57,128 bases of DNA from an uncultured Prevotellaceae bacterium (lineage in GTDB: Bacteria > Bacteroidota > Bacteroidia > Bacteroidales > Bacteroidaceae): positions 1 to 57,128 of the forward strand of contig CACZZQ010000015.1 of NCBI GenBank assembly GCA_902785695.1, in the 5' to 3' direction. The translations under genes and the position numbers were made by a program. Positions 9,201 to 18,400 of this stretch are shown here, in pieces (position 1 is the stretch's first letter; each line of letters starts with the position of its first letter). The notes beneath the pieces were generated by a model. The model was given only the letters and a program-made list of their open reading frames with translations. It was not told the origin of the DNA and searched no databases.

Positions 9201-12018
9201 TATCGAGCTGCTGTTGGAAGATGAGAACCAGCCGTCTTCGGATACCATCTATGCTGTTATCACGACGAAGGAAAATTTGGTGATGCAGACAGAGAGTAAG
9301 GTGGTGACCTACAATCCACAGGCTGTTCAGGTTGCCGATGTCACGATGTACTACACCAATCCGGAGGAGAACTGGTGGCGTGGTAAGAACTATGAGCTCG
9401 TGCACAACTTCCTGACCCCGTCGGTAAGACCGTTCCGCTATGTCTATTATATCTACAACCGCTCGTTCACGTTCACTATCAACTTCACCAACAATGATCC
9501 GGAGTTGATTACCAATGTGATTCTGGAAGTGAAGACTGGTGACGGTCGTTGGAACACGTTGGTGGCAACGTATGATGCACGTAGAAAGTGCTGGCTGGCC
9601 TATGGCGAGTTTGGTAATATGTACGACGGCATTGTGCCAGTCAATGTACGCGTAAGATTCACCTTTGGTGGATATGTTTACATCGTGCCTTATCCCGGTC
9701 CGGATGCCGATGTGCCTATCGATCCTTCTGGCTACGTATACGAGGCAGTGCCCACAAACCGTATACAGGGTGTGACGGCTACTATTTATTATAAGGAGAC
9801 CGTGGAAGATAATTATGGCGACATCCACGAGAATATCGTTCTCTGGGATGCCGAGGAGTATGCTCAGCAGAACCCGCTGTTCACTGACGAGAACGGTATG
9901 TACCGTTGGGATGTGCCTCAGGGTCTGTGGCAGGTGAAGTTTGAGAAGGAAGGCTATCAGACCGTTTACTCTGAGTGGCTGCCCGTGCCTCCTCCACAGC
10001 TCGACGTGAACATTGCCATGACTCAGCTGTCGCAGCCCACGGTGAAGAATGCCATGGCTTACGAAGAGGGCGTGGAGGTTGAGTTCGACAAGTTCATGGA
10101 TCCCGCCACATTGAATGTCGCTAATATCCAGGTGACCCTGAACGACTCTATCGTCAACGGTACTGTAGAACTGCTGAATGAAGAGGCTATCGGCGAGAAT
10201 GCCGAGCAGACATACGCCTCGAAGGTACGCTTCCTGATGCCTGACAGCTTACAGCTGACTTCTACCGATGAGGTCGTGCTCACCGTGAGCAGCAGCGTGA
10301 AGAGCTACGCCGGTGTTCCAATGGCAGCAAATTATACGCAGGAGTTCAATGTGACACCAAAGGTGAAGACCATCTTGGTTGACTCGCTGATGAATATTCC
10401 GTATGGCGAGGAACGTACGCTTGTCGTTGCTGCACAGCCCGCTGATGCCGCCAAGGGTAAGAAACTGTTGGTAAGGTCGCTTTCTAAGATGATTGCCGAA
10501 GTCAGTGCCGACACGTTGCTCCTTAACGAAGAAGGTCATGCCAAACTGACCGTGAAGGGTGATATGCCGGGTTCTACGGTGCTTACCTTCGAAGTGGACA
10601 GCACTGACCTGGTGAAGCACACCAAGGTGAACGTGAAGGAGGCTGAATTGCTGAAGACCGTTGCACCGATAGCTTCACGTGTTACTGGCTCAGAGGTCTA
10701 TCGCAATACGAAGGTGTTGCTGAGCAGTGATACCGAGGATGCCACTATCCGCTATACGCTCGACGGTACAGATCCTGCCACTTCAGAAACAGTCATCACC
10801 TATAGCGATGACACCCCAATCATCATAACCGATGCTGTGACTATCAAGGCAGTGGCCAAGGGTCATGATATGGTAATCAGTGACATGGTGCAGTTTGACT
10901 ATACGCTGAAGCAGACCAATCTGAACTATAACTTGCCAGCTGGCTGGTCGTGGATCTCTCACAATCTGGAGGAACCTGTTGCCTTTAGCAAACTGAATGC
11001 TGACATTGAGTGCCTGAAGAGTCAGACGAAGGAAGTCATCAAGGATCCAAATGTGGGCCTGATTGGTAACCTCTCTGAACTGCAGCCTGGTGAGGCCTAC
11101 AAGGTGAAGGTGGCTGAAGAAGCAAAAGCCAGTCTGAAGGGCTATGAGTTCAACGCTTCGGTATCTGCAATCCCCGTTTATGCCGGTTGGAACTGGCTGG
11201 GCTATCCTGTGAATCAGGTGATGAGCGTGGACGAGGCTTTGGCATTCTATGAGGCTAACGAAGGTGACATGATTGTTAGTCTGGATGGCTTCGCTCAGTT
11301 TGCTGACGGCAAATGGAAGGGTGAGCTGGGACTGAAACCTGGTCAGGGCTATCTGCTCAAGGCTGTTACCAGCAGTGATCTTGTATTCAACAATACAAAA
11401 GTCTCTAATGCGAACAGCCGCATCGGTAAGCGCAACTACCTCATCAATAGCCCGTGGGCTCCGGCTAAGTACGCCTATCCCAATGTGATGCCGTTCACGG
11501 CAGAACTCTATGCCAACGGTGAAAAGGTCAATGCCGATGAGTATGTCGTAGGCGCATTCTCTGACACTGAGTGCCGTGGCGTAGGCCAGTGGCTGGAAGG
11601 CCGTCTGGTGATGACCGTCTATGGTGACCGTGGAGAGGATATCCGCTTCGTGGCTAAGCATCTGACCGATGATACCTACTACGATATTACTGAGCAGCTC
11701 GCCTTTGCCGATGACAATGTAGGTACATGGCATGCACCGTTCGCACTCAATATTGGAGGTGAGTCGACTAGTGTGGAAGAACTCAACAGTGAGTTCACCG
11801 TAACGCCCGCCATTGTCCGCGACCATATCTCCGTGAGTGCATCAGGCCGCAACATCAGCTATGTGTCGCTGACGAATATGGGTGGACGTGTTGTCATCTC
11901 AGTGTCCGACCTGGGCAAGGGTGCTATCATCACTACAAGTCAGTTGCCCGCAGGTATGTATATCGTAACGGTGAAGGCCGAAGGCCAGACGTTCTATAAG
12001 AAGATCATTAAAGGCTAA
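6226..12018 (+). CDS. Giant multidomain T9SS-exported surface protein
   Basis: A 1930-residue protein starting with a signal peptide (MNRLLCICVLWISQLMLYAQ). Domains in order are: two bacterial-repeat units (about 20-190, motifs FERWEENG and FVEWRMNG); a BspA-type leucine-rich segment (195-345); two carboxypeptidase-regulatory-like beta folds (about 530-610 and 1180-1255); a DUF11-like segment around 845-900; a bacterial Ig-like segment (1270-1370); a chitobiase C-terminal-like segment with IRYTLDGTDPATS (1475-1560); a GAFSDTECRGVG domain; and a canonical type A T9SS sorting domain (SLTNMGGRVV...LPAGMYIVTVKAEGQTFYKK). No catalytic domain was recognised. It lies 60 bases after the previous giant gene and 13 bases before the next, so the three may be co-transcribed. 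Export would depend on the T9SS whose PorU and PorV are encoded just downstream. Its function as an adhesin or scaffold is inference. Confidence 0.82.
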   Translation: MNRLLCICVLWISQLMLYAQENYKLTLQSSPQQAGYFDYNTEQWLEKGTKLWLNTWNKNSGFVFERWEENGKSISKERSFYYEMPGYNATLTAVYRFDPTVPDNPVSPASKHWMTLVCEPSQAGYFNWGNRSKVVEGEQIDVWTNPNNNSYRFVEWRMNGETVSKDNFYVFTVPTTDFQLVAVYEFNPSTPGNPGRNYFANGEAIIDDFSDGLYNAIWQLVGGELDKINSLTVIGKLKSNDWYNTREMKNCTYVDLSRTTGLTDIPSWAFNYVQTLHELLLPASISSIGNGAFYECDSLQSLSLLAAVPPTVPGDAFYGIDTNYLTVYVPAASLALYRSANVWKDLNIQPLLSDVKSLEVNLPHDVNTSLYKGMYIELYNNQSGQTNRYVITDRVTYTFNSLMNNTEYTVSLKNSKGEVLGVIPNVQILDKDVRVTFKSLMVPRTVSLQVQTPDGTDVTDQVTITWMDAEGTYLSRGNQLAAQLDSTVLNYRITLPQALAMEYQLPEDLTYTVSEECNLSYQLKAIPLMTISGEVIENKYGDPLSRAAISVSQVFNGQYTKSYTTQAGRDGKWQLDVHQAPTEISASKVGYVTQTQKFDSLAANIPTFILEDISGTTISLNLTYTDVTGKTVNGYTDFINVAFSVYNETKKVQINDFSLQYPKIVLMDVNKGQKLRITATSKVNKFMPVEATTTVDNNDVASVTLNIKQLGGIKATYIRTDNTSIVGILYDANGRLVSKYDYKNSQLEINELIDGQYTLVTMAGSQFFNSIYSLSQFTNSGLREGIDFVKNKVKVESGKISTITNQIIPYLDETKLYYTSPKTSFTVNKSQVTAGQYLTLTAFIAFKNAYAAGVSDVKLIVDLPDSTKFVESSVMVGNAMAGYTYDETQHSVMIPVTNLNERIRFCIIPTKGGTYSPAAAVQFKFDGKTLTQPIGSVTYDVKDLSITVPEVVSKKSVPVSGTAIGKSNIKVYANNILLGQTTSLSNGAWATNIELLLEDENQPSSDTIYAVITTKENLVMQTESKVVTYNPQAVQVADVTMYYTNPEENWWRGKNYELVHNFLTPSVRPFRYVYYIYNRSFTFTINFTNNDPELITNVILEVKTGDGRWNTLVATYDARRKCWLAYGEFGNMYDGIVPVNVRVRFTFGGYVYIVPYPGPDADVPIDPSGYVYEAVPTNRIQGVTATIYYKETVEDNYGDIHENIVLWDAEEYAQQNPLFTDENGMYRWDVPQGLWQVKFEKEGYQTVYSEWLPVPPPQLDVNIAMTQLSQPTVKNAMAYEEGVEVEFDKFMDPATLNVANIQVTLNDSIVNGTVELLNEEAIGENAEQTYASKVRFLMPDSLQLTSTDEVVLTVSSSVKSYAGVPMAANYTQEFNVTPKVKTILVDSLMNIPYGEERTLVVAAQPADAAKGKKLLVRSLSKMIAEVSADTLLLNEEGHAKLTVKGDMPGSTVLTFEVDSTDLVKHTKVNVKEAELLKTVAPIASRVTGSEVYRNTKVLLSSDTEDATIRYTLDGTDPATSETVITYSDDTPIIITDAVTIKAVAKGHDMVISDMVQFDYTLKQTNLNYNLPAGWSWISHNLEEPVAFSKLNADIECLKSQTKEVIKDPNVGLIGNLSELQPGEAYKVKVAEEAKASLKGYEFNASVSAIPVYAGWNWLGYPVNQVMSVDEALAFYEANEGDMIVSLDGFAQFADGKWKGELGLKPGQGYLLKAVTSSDLVFNNTKVSNANSRIGKRNYLINSPWAPAKYAYPNVMPFTAELYANGEKVNADEYVVGAFSDTECRGVGQWLEGRLVMTVYGDRGEDIRFVAKHLTDDTYYDITEQLAFADDNVGTWHAPFALNIGGESTSVEELNSEFTVTPAIVRDHISVSASGRNISYVSLTNMGGRVVISVSDLGKGAIITTSQLPAGMYIVTVKAEGQTFYKKIIKG

Positions 12019-12031
12019 CCATTAGTATATA

Positions 12032-14683
12032 ATGATTATGGCTAAAAACACAAAAACAATATTAGTTAGCTTGTGCTTGGCACTGTGGGCTTCGGCCCTC
12101 AGTGCTCAGGCGCACTACTCGTTTGACTACCGGCAGTTCCGGTATGAGATGACGGTTTATTTCTCGTTGCAGAATGGTGATGCAATGGTTGCCGTGCCCG
12201 ACAACTACGAGGTTGCTGCCTTTGTAGGTGATGAGTGCCGTGGCGTTGCTACGTTCGAGAATCAGATTAGTGCGCAAGGCGTCGCTTTGAAGTACGGTTT
12301 CCTCAAGGTCTACAGCAATGAGGAAAAAGGTGAGACGGTCACTTTCAAGTGCTTTGATAAGAATGTCACGAAGGAACGCTTGTTTACCGATGTCTCAGTA
12401 CCCTTTGTTGCAGATACCAACGTAGGCTATCCCAGTTCGCCGAAGCCGTTAGTCCTGGAGTACAACATTACCGCGGGGACTGACTATGCGGATATGGGAA
12501 CAGTAGAGGGCAGTGGCGTAGTAAAGTCAGGAACTTCAGTCTCTGTGACTGCTACACCCCTTGAGGGCTATCAGTTCGTGAGATGGAGTAATGGCGTTTC
12601 CGGCAACCCATATACCTTCGTGGCAGACAAGGATGTGACGCTGAAGGCTGAGTTCGCTCCAAAGCAGTACACCATGACGTTCGTGCTGGATAATGGTCAG
12701 GACAACATCACTCTGACGCAGGACTACAAGAGTGCCGTCGTTCCACCCACTGGTTTTGAGAAAACCGGTCATACGTTTGCAGGATGGAATGTTGATGTAC
12801 CTTCCACTATGCCTGCCCGCGACACCACATTTACAGCCCAGTGGAACCGCAATAGCTATCAGTTGACATTTGTCGGTGAGGGTCAGACTATCTCTGAGGC
12901 ATCCGTTCTCTTCGACGATCCAATTACCACACCTGATGTTACTCCAACGAAGGAAGGTTATACCTTTACGGGATGGGATCCACAGCAGGCCTTGACGATG
13001 CCTGCCCATGATCAGGTCTATACGGCTCAGTTCACCATCAATCAGTATAAGGTGACGTTCGTGGCCAATGGCGTAATTGTAAAGAGCGAAGATCAAGATT
13101 TTGGTTCAGCGATTATTGCTCCTGATGCGCCACCAGTGGGAGGTAACACCTTCTTAGGATGGAATCCCAATGTGGATACCACGGTACCTGCTCATGACGT
13201 CACATATACGGCAAGTTATGATCGCAATGATTATTATGCCACCTTTATCGTTGATGATGAGGTGAAGCAGAATAGTCAGGTGACGTTTGGCGATCCAATA
13301 GTTGCTCCTATAGATCCTGAGAAACAAGGCTATACCTTTACTGGCTGGCAACCAGCTTTGCCACAGGCAATGCCTGATTATGATATGGCTTTCACTGCGA
13401 CGTTTGAACTCAACAAATACGCGGTAACATGGAAGGTTGACGAGCAGACTCGTGTTGATTCGGTAACCTATCTCTCACCCATTACCAAGCCTGCTGATCC
13501 CCAGAAGGAAGGTCATACCTTCACAGGCTGGGATGCCGTTATTCCCGCTACGATGCCAGCAGAAGACTTGACCTTCACGGCTCAGTTCTCTGTGAACAAG
13601 TATTTGGTGAAATTCGTTGTCGACTCTGAAGTCTTTAAGGCAGACTCTATTGCATACGGTGACCCCATCACAGCGGATGCTCCTGTGAAGACTGGCTACA
13701 CCTTTACAGGGTGGAGTCCTGCATTGGAGGAAGGTGCTACTGTTCCCGCAATGGATGTCACCTACACTGCACAGTTCAGCATTAATCAGTATTCGGTAAC
13801 CTTCAAGACGAATGATACTGATACGTTGAGTACCATCAAGCAGGACTATGCCTCAGAGATAGTTGCTCCGGACGCACCTCGTAAGACTGGCTTCACCTTC
13901 AAGGGATGGACACCTGAAGTGCCTGCTACTGTTCCTGACAATGACCTTGTTTTCGTAGCTAATTATGAACGTAATAGCTATCTGGCAAGTTTCGTTGTTG
14001 ATGGCGATACTGTCAGTCAAACGGTCCTTTACGGGAGTGAGATAACGAAACTGGCAGATCCTGTTAAGAACGGTTTCACATTTACCGGATGGACACCAAC
14101 GATTCCTGTTGCTATGCCTGATGGCAATCTGACCTTTACGGCAGGTTGGTCACGTAATAATTACAATGTGAACTGGTTGGCTGATGGTGATACCTTGCGA
14201 GTCGATACTTTGGCTTTCGAAACTATCATCGTGAAACCTGCTGACCCGACGAAGGAAGGCTACACCTTCACAGGTTGGGATAAGGAGATACCTGCTACGG
14301 TGCCTGCTGCCGACCTGACGATTACGGCTCAGTTCAAGGTCAACAAATATGCCGTGATCTATATGGTTAACGACACTGTATGGGCATGCGACTCTGTGGC
14401 ATACGGCGAGCCGATAGTGCTTCGTAAGTATGAGTCGACCGAGCGTTACATCTTCAACCAGTGGAATAGTACAGAGACCTACACCACAATGCCCGCACAT
14501 GATGTCGTGTTTGTTGCCGACATCACCGACGGTATTACCTTCATCGGTGCTGCCAAGGGTAGGGTGACTGTCTTTACGGTTGACGGTCGTCTCGTGGCTC
14601 GCGGCATTGCAGCAGACCAGCTGCAGAAGCGATTGCCAAAGGGATTGTATATTGTCAATGGCAGAAAGATCGTAATCAAGTAA
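12032..14683 (+). CDS. Secreted protein with ten InlB/Listeria-Bacteroides repeats
   Basis: An 883-residue protein with signal peptide (KTILVSLCLALWASALSAQA); the start could be ATG 12032 or ATG 12038. After the signal comes a domain with AAFVGDECRGVA, which resembles the GAFSDTECRGVG domain near the end of the preceding protein. Then follow one FVRWSNG unit and ten repeats of about 64 residues, each with a (Y/H/F)TFxGWxP-like core and MPA(E/H)D-TFTAQF. The C-terminus (FTVDGRLVARG...LPKGLYIVNGRKIVIK) matches the tails of the window's other exported proteins and is probably a sorting signal. No enzyme motif is visible. It is likely a fibrous surface protein. The gene closes the giant-protein cluster and is followed by a 177-base non-coding stretch. 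Confidence 0.82.
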   Translation: MIMAKNTKTILVSLCLALWASALSAQAHYSFDYRQFRYEMTVYFSLQNGDAMVAVPDNYEVAAFVGDECRGVATFENQISAQGVALKYGFLKVYSNEEKGETVTFKCFDKNVTKERLFTDVSVPFVADTNVGYPSSPKPLVLEYNITAGTDYADMGTVEGSGVVKSGTSVSVTATPLEGYQFVRWSNGVSGNPYTFVADKDVTLKAEFAPKQYTMTFVLDNGQDNITLTQDYKSAVVPPTGFEKTGHTFAGWNVDVPSTMPARDTTFTAQWNRNSYQLTFVGEGQTISEASVLFDDPITTPDVTPTKEGYTFTGWDPQQALTMPAHDQVYTAQFTINQYKVTFVANGVIVKSEDQDFGSAIIAPDAPPVGGNTFLGWNPNVDTTVPAHDVTYTASYDRNDYYATFIVDDEVKQNSQVTFGDPIVAPIDPEKQGYTFTGWQPALPQAMPDYDMAFTATFELNKYAVTWKVDEQTRVDSVTYLSPITKPADPQKEGHTFTGWDAVIPATMPAEDLTFTAQFSVNKYLVKFVVDSEVFKADSIAYGDPITADAPVKTGYTFTGWSPALEEGATVPAMDVTYTAQFSINQYSVTFKTNDTDTLSTIKQDYASEIVAPDAPRKTGFTFKGWTPEVPATVPDNDLVFVANYERNSYLASFVVDGDTVSQTVLYGSEITKLADPVKNGFTFTGWTPTIPVAMPDGNLTFTAGWSRNNYNVNWLADGDTLRVDTLAFETIIVKPADPTKEGYTFTGWDKEIPATVPAADLTITAQFKVNKYAVIYMVNDTVWACDSVAYGEPIVLRKYESTERYIFNQWNSTETYTTMPAHDVVFVADITDGITFIGAAKGRVTVFTVDGRLVARGIAADQLQKRLPKGLYIVNGRKIVIK

Positions 14684-14706
14684 GCATACTGATTTCTCTT
14701 ACATAA

Positions 14707-14764
14707 AATTATAGCTATAATTCGCGCAATTATAGCTATAATTTTTGTAATAATAGCTATAATT
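14707..14764. repeat. Three AATTATAGCTATAATT palindromes in 21-bp phase
   Basis: The 16-base perfect palindrome AATTATAGCTATAATT stands at 14707-14722 and 14728-14743. A third copy with one mismatch is at 14749-14764, followed by a T run. The centres are exactly 21 bases apart, about two helical turns. The array lies between the last giant gene and the promoter of the por operon. It could be a set of operators on one DNA face, or weak hairpin terminators; the sequence cannot decide. Confidence 0.75.
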
Positions 14765-14807
14765 TTTTTTCTTGTTGGGCTGAATGCCTCGTATTTTTAC
14801 TGAAAAG

Positions 14808-14839
14808 TTTGCTCAAATCAGGTAAAAATGTTAGTTTTG
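14808..14839 (+). promoter_or_regulatory. Bacteroidetes-type promoter for the FAA-hydrolase/porU/porV operon
   Basis: A -33 box TTTG (14808-14811) is followed after 20 bases by a -7 box TAGTTTTG (14832-14839), fitting TTTG-N19..21-TAnnTTTG. The start codon of the FAA-hydrolase gene is 21 bases downstream, giving a short leader. Confidence 0.7.
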
Positions 14840-14860
14840 TAGGCTCAAAACAAATACATC

Positions 14861-15478
14861 ATGAAGATATTTGCTGTAGGAATGAACTACGCACTGCACA
14901 ATAAAGAGTTGGACGGTGCGTTATATAAACCAGAGAAGCCCGTGATTTTCACCAAGGCCGACTCCGCACTGCTGAAGGACGGGAAGCCGTTTTTCATTCC
15001 CGACTGGTCGGAGCGTGTGGACTACGAGACTGAGTTGGTGGTGCGTATCTGCCGTTTGGGAAAGGGCATTCCCGTGAGGTTTGCCCACCGTTACTATGAT
15101 GCAGTGACCGTAGGCATCGACTTCACTGCACGTGACTGGCAGGAACAGGCCCGCAAGAACGGGCAGCCCTGGGAAATCTGCAAGGGCTTTGACGGTTCGG
15201 CTGTGATAGGCGAGTGGGTGGATAAGGAGAAGTTCCGTGACGTGCAAGCCCTGCATTTCCATCTCGATATCAACGGGCAGACGGTGCAGGAGGGGTGCAG
15301 CAGTGATATGCTCTACAAGGTGGATGAACTGATTGCGTATATCTCGACCTACTTCACGTTGAAGACGGGCGACCTGCTCTATACGGGAACCCCCGTAGGC
15401 GTAGGCCCGGTCAAGATTAACGACCATCTGGAAGGCTGGCTGGAAGACAGGAAAGTATTGAATTTTAACTGTAAGTGA
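14861..15478 (+). CDS. Fumarylacetoacetate hydrolase-family protein
   Basis: A 205-residue cytosolic protein of the FAH/2-keto-4-pentenoate hydratase family, short as in single-domain members. Family signs are MKIFAVGMNYALHNKEL at the start, KPVIFTKADSALL, the metal-site stretch YETELVVRI, GIDFTARDWQ, the KGFDGSA segment and LLYTGTPVGVGPV near the end. The family cleaves C-C bonds or decarboxylates/hydrates small oxo acids with a divalent metal; the substrate here is unknown. It follows a clear promoter, and its stop overlaps the GTG start of porU by four bases, so it is the first gene of that operon. No functional link to type IX secretion is evident from the family. Confidence 0.85.
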   Translation: MKIFAVGMNYALHNKELDGALYKPEKPVIFTKADSALLKDGKPFFIPDWSERVDYETELVVRICRLGKGIPVRFAHRYYDAVTVGIDFTARDWQEQARKNGQPWEICKGFDGSAVIGEWVDKEKFRDVQALHFHLDINGQTVQEGCSSDMLYKVDELIAYISTYFTLKTGDLLYTGTPVGVGPVKINDHLEGWLEDRKVLNFNCK

Positions 15479-18400
15479 GAAAATATCTAACAATAGCCTT
15501 GGGATTGTTTCTGAGCATCACGATGTATGCTCAGCAATTCTATAACTTGACGGCAGAGCAAGTCAGGATTGACTCTCTGTTGCCCTACGTCAGCTATTCG
15601 TGGTCGTTGGGTGAGGACTATGCCGACTCTCTTTATGAGGTAAGTATTGCTTACCCGGAGTTCATCGACATGGATGAGGCCGACGTGAAGCGTTATCAGG
15701 ACATCACGACGGAGGCCCTGCCTGCACTGCCAACGATACAACAGTATGTAGGTGTATCGCGCAAAAAGGGTACGCTCTATGCACAGTTTGTTCCCCTTGT
15801 GTATCGTGACGGGAAGTACCAGAAGCTGGTGAGCTATCAGTTGAAGGTCGTGGCGCATCCCGTAGCCGCCAGCCGCCGGGCTGCCGCAGCCGCTACAGGT
15901 GAACGCTATGCACAGCATTCCGTCTTGGCCAATGGCCAGTGGACAAAGATCCGGGTACCAGAGACAGGCGTCTATCAACTTACCGATGCCTTGGTGCGAC
16001 AGGCTGGCTTTTCCAATCCCGCAAAAGTGAAGGTTTACGGCTATGGTGGAGCCCTACAGCCCGAGAAGCTTACTGCCGACTATCTTGCCGAGACTGATGA
16101 CCTGAAAGAAGTGCCTACCTGTACGGTCAATGGCAAAAGACTGTTCCATGCTGTAGGACCCGTCAGCTGGGCTACGGATAAAACCCTTGTACGTACGCGT
16201 AACCCCTATTCCGACTACGGTTATTACTTCCTCACCGAGAGCGATGACGAGCCGCTGACGGTTGACACTACCACATTCATCAGTTCGTTCTACCCCAGTG
16301 CCGACGACTATCATGACCTTTATGAAGTGGACGACTTTGCCTGGTATCACGGTGGGCGCAATCTCTTTGAGAGTCAGAAACTCGAAGTGGGAGGAATGCG
16401 CAACGTCACCCTGCCGGGAATCGTCAGCAGTGGAGCTCAGATGTATGTCAACCTGTCGTTCAATGCCACCTTCCAGGCTACTCTGGCCTTGAACGGTCAG
16501 CAGATTGGTTCAATGAAGCCTACGGGTGTGGTGAACAGCAGTGGGGCTCCTTCTGACGCCAATGCCGTAGCGGCACAGATGGGTTGGACGTTTACGCTGC
16601 CCGACTCTCTGGTGAGCAGCGACCGAAATACACTCACCATCTCCGTGATAACGGGCAGTGAGGTGCGCATTGACTATGTCTCCCTTTGCTATCAGGAGCC
16701 GAAACCAATGGTCGACCTGACTTCAGCGTCGCTGCCTGAACCTGACTATCTGTATCGTATCACCAATCAGGATCTCCATGCTGACTCGTTGGTGGATATG
16801 GTGATTGTCATTCCCGCCTCGCAACAGTTCCTCTCTGAAGCCAAGCGTCTGCAGCAACTCCATGAGACCTACGACAGCCTGCGTGTAAGGATCGTGCCTG
16901 CTGATGAGCTCTATAATGAGTTCTCAAGCGGTACGCCCGATGCCAATGCCTATCGCCGTTATATGAAGATGCTCTACGACAGAGCCGAGACGGCGGAAGA
17001 CCAACCCCGGTTCCTGTTGCTCTTCGGTGATGCTGCATGGGACAACCGTATGCTCTCAAGTGCCTGGCGCAACTTGTCGCCCGACGATTTCCTGCTCTGC
17101 TATGAGAGTGAGAACTCGCTCAGCGCTACAAAGTCGTACGTCACTGATGACTACTTCTGCCTGCTCGACGACGGTGAGGGCAGTAGTGTCTTAAAAGATA
17201 AGTTCGATGCGGCTGTAGGACGTCTCTCGGCCCGTACCATTGACGAGGCTAAGATATTGGTAGACAAGATATATGCCTATCGTACTAATGCGTACGCTGG
17301 TGCTTGGCAGAACACCCTGTGCTTCTTAGGTGACGACGGTGATCAGAACCGCCACATGAAGGATGCCGAGTCTGTGGTGGAACAGGTGCTGAGCAGCTAT
17401 TCCGGCTATAATATCAAGAAACTCTATTGGGACGCTTATACACGTGTTTCCTCGTCAACTGGCAACAGCTATCCTGACGTGACGCGACTGGCCAAACAGC
17501 AGATGCAGGCTGGTGCGCTGGTGATGAACTACTCCGGTCACGGCGGTCCTTCACAGCTCTCGCATGAAGCCGTATTGCGTGTGACCGATTTCAGCGAGGC
17601 CTCTTCGTTGCGCCTTCCGCTGTGGGTCACCGCATCCTGTGACATCATGCCCTTCGACGGCCAGAACGAGAATGTCGGCGAGACGGCGATGACGAACAAG
17701 AACGGCGGTGCCATTGCGTTCTACGGCACTACGCGTACGGTATATGCCACCTACAACCGTCCGCAGAACAAGGCTTTTATGCGATATGTGCTGGGTTCTT
17801 CCAACGGTCGTCGCCTCACCATCGGTGAAGCGGCTTATTTGGCCAAGAACGACTTTACGTCGGGAAGTACGGAACTGTTGACCAATAAACTGCAGTATGC
17901 CTTGTTGGGTGACCCCGCATTGGTGCTTGCTGCACCCACCCACGAGGCGGTCATCGACAGCATTAACGGTCAACCTGTCTCGGCTGGCATACAACAGTTG
18001 AGAGCTGGCTCCTGTGCCACGATCACGGGTCATCTGGAGAACCTGCCCGACTTCAATGGGGTGGTGACCTTGACTGTGCGTGATAAGGAGGAAACGATTG
18101 TCGGAAAGCGAAATGATCCGTCAGGCACGGAGACGGCACTCTCGTTCCTCGACCGTCCCAACACGATTTATAGTGGTAGCGACAGCATCCGCAACGGTCG
18201 TTTTTCCATTTCCTTTGCCGTACCCAAGGATATCAGTTATTCCGATAAGACTGGCCTTTTCCTGGTCTATGCTGTCAACAACGATAAAACGCTGACGGCT
18301 CATGGCGAGAACGGGGACTTTACCCTCTCGGGTACGATGGAGACCGTCAACGACGGTATGGGACCGTCAATCTATTGCTATCTGAACAGCGAGTCGTTTA

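Noticed and set aside
478-11826. Long antisense open frames opposite the giant proteins
   Set aside because: They follow the codon bias and repeats of the plus-strand genes, have no protein-like motifs, and lie fully inside convincing coding sequence.
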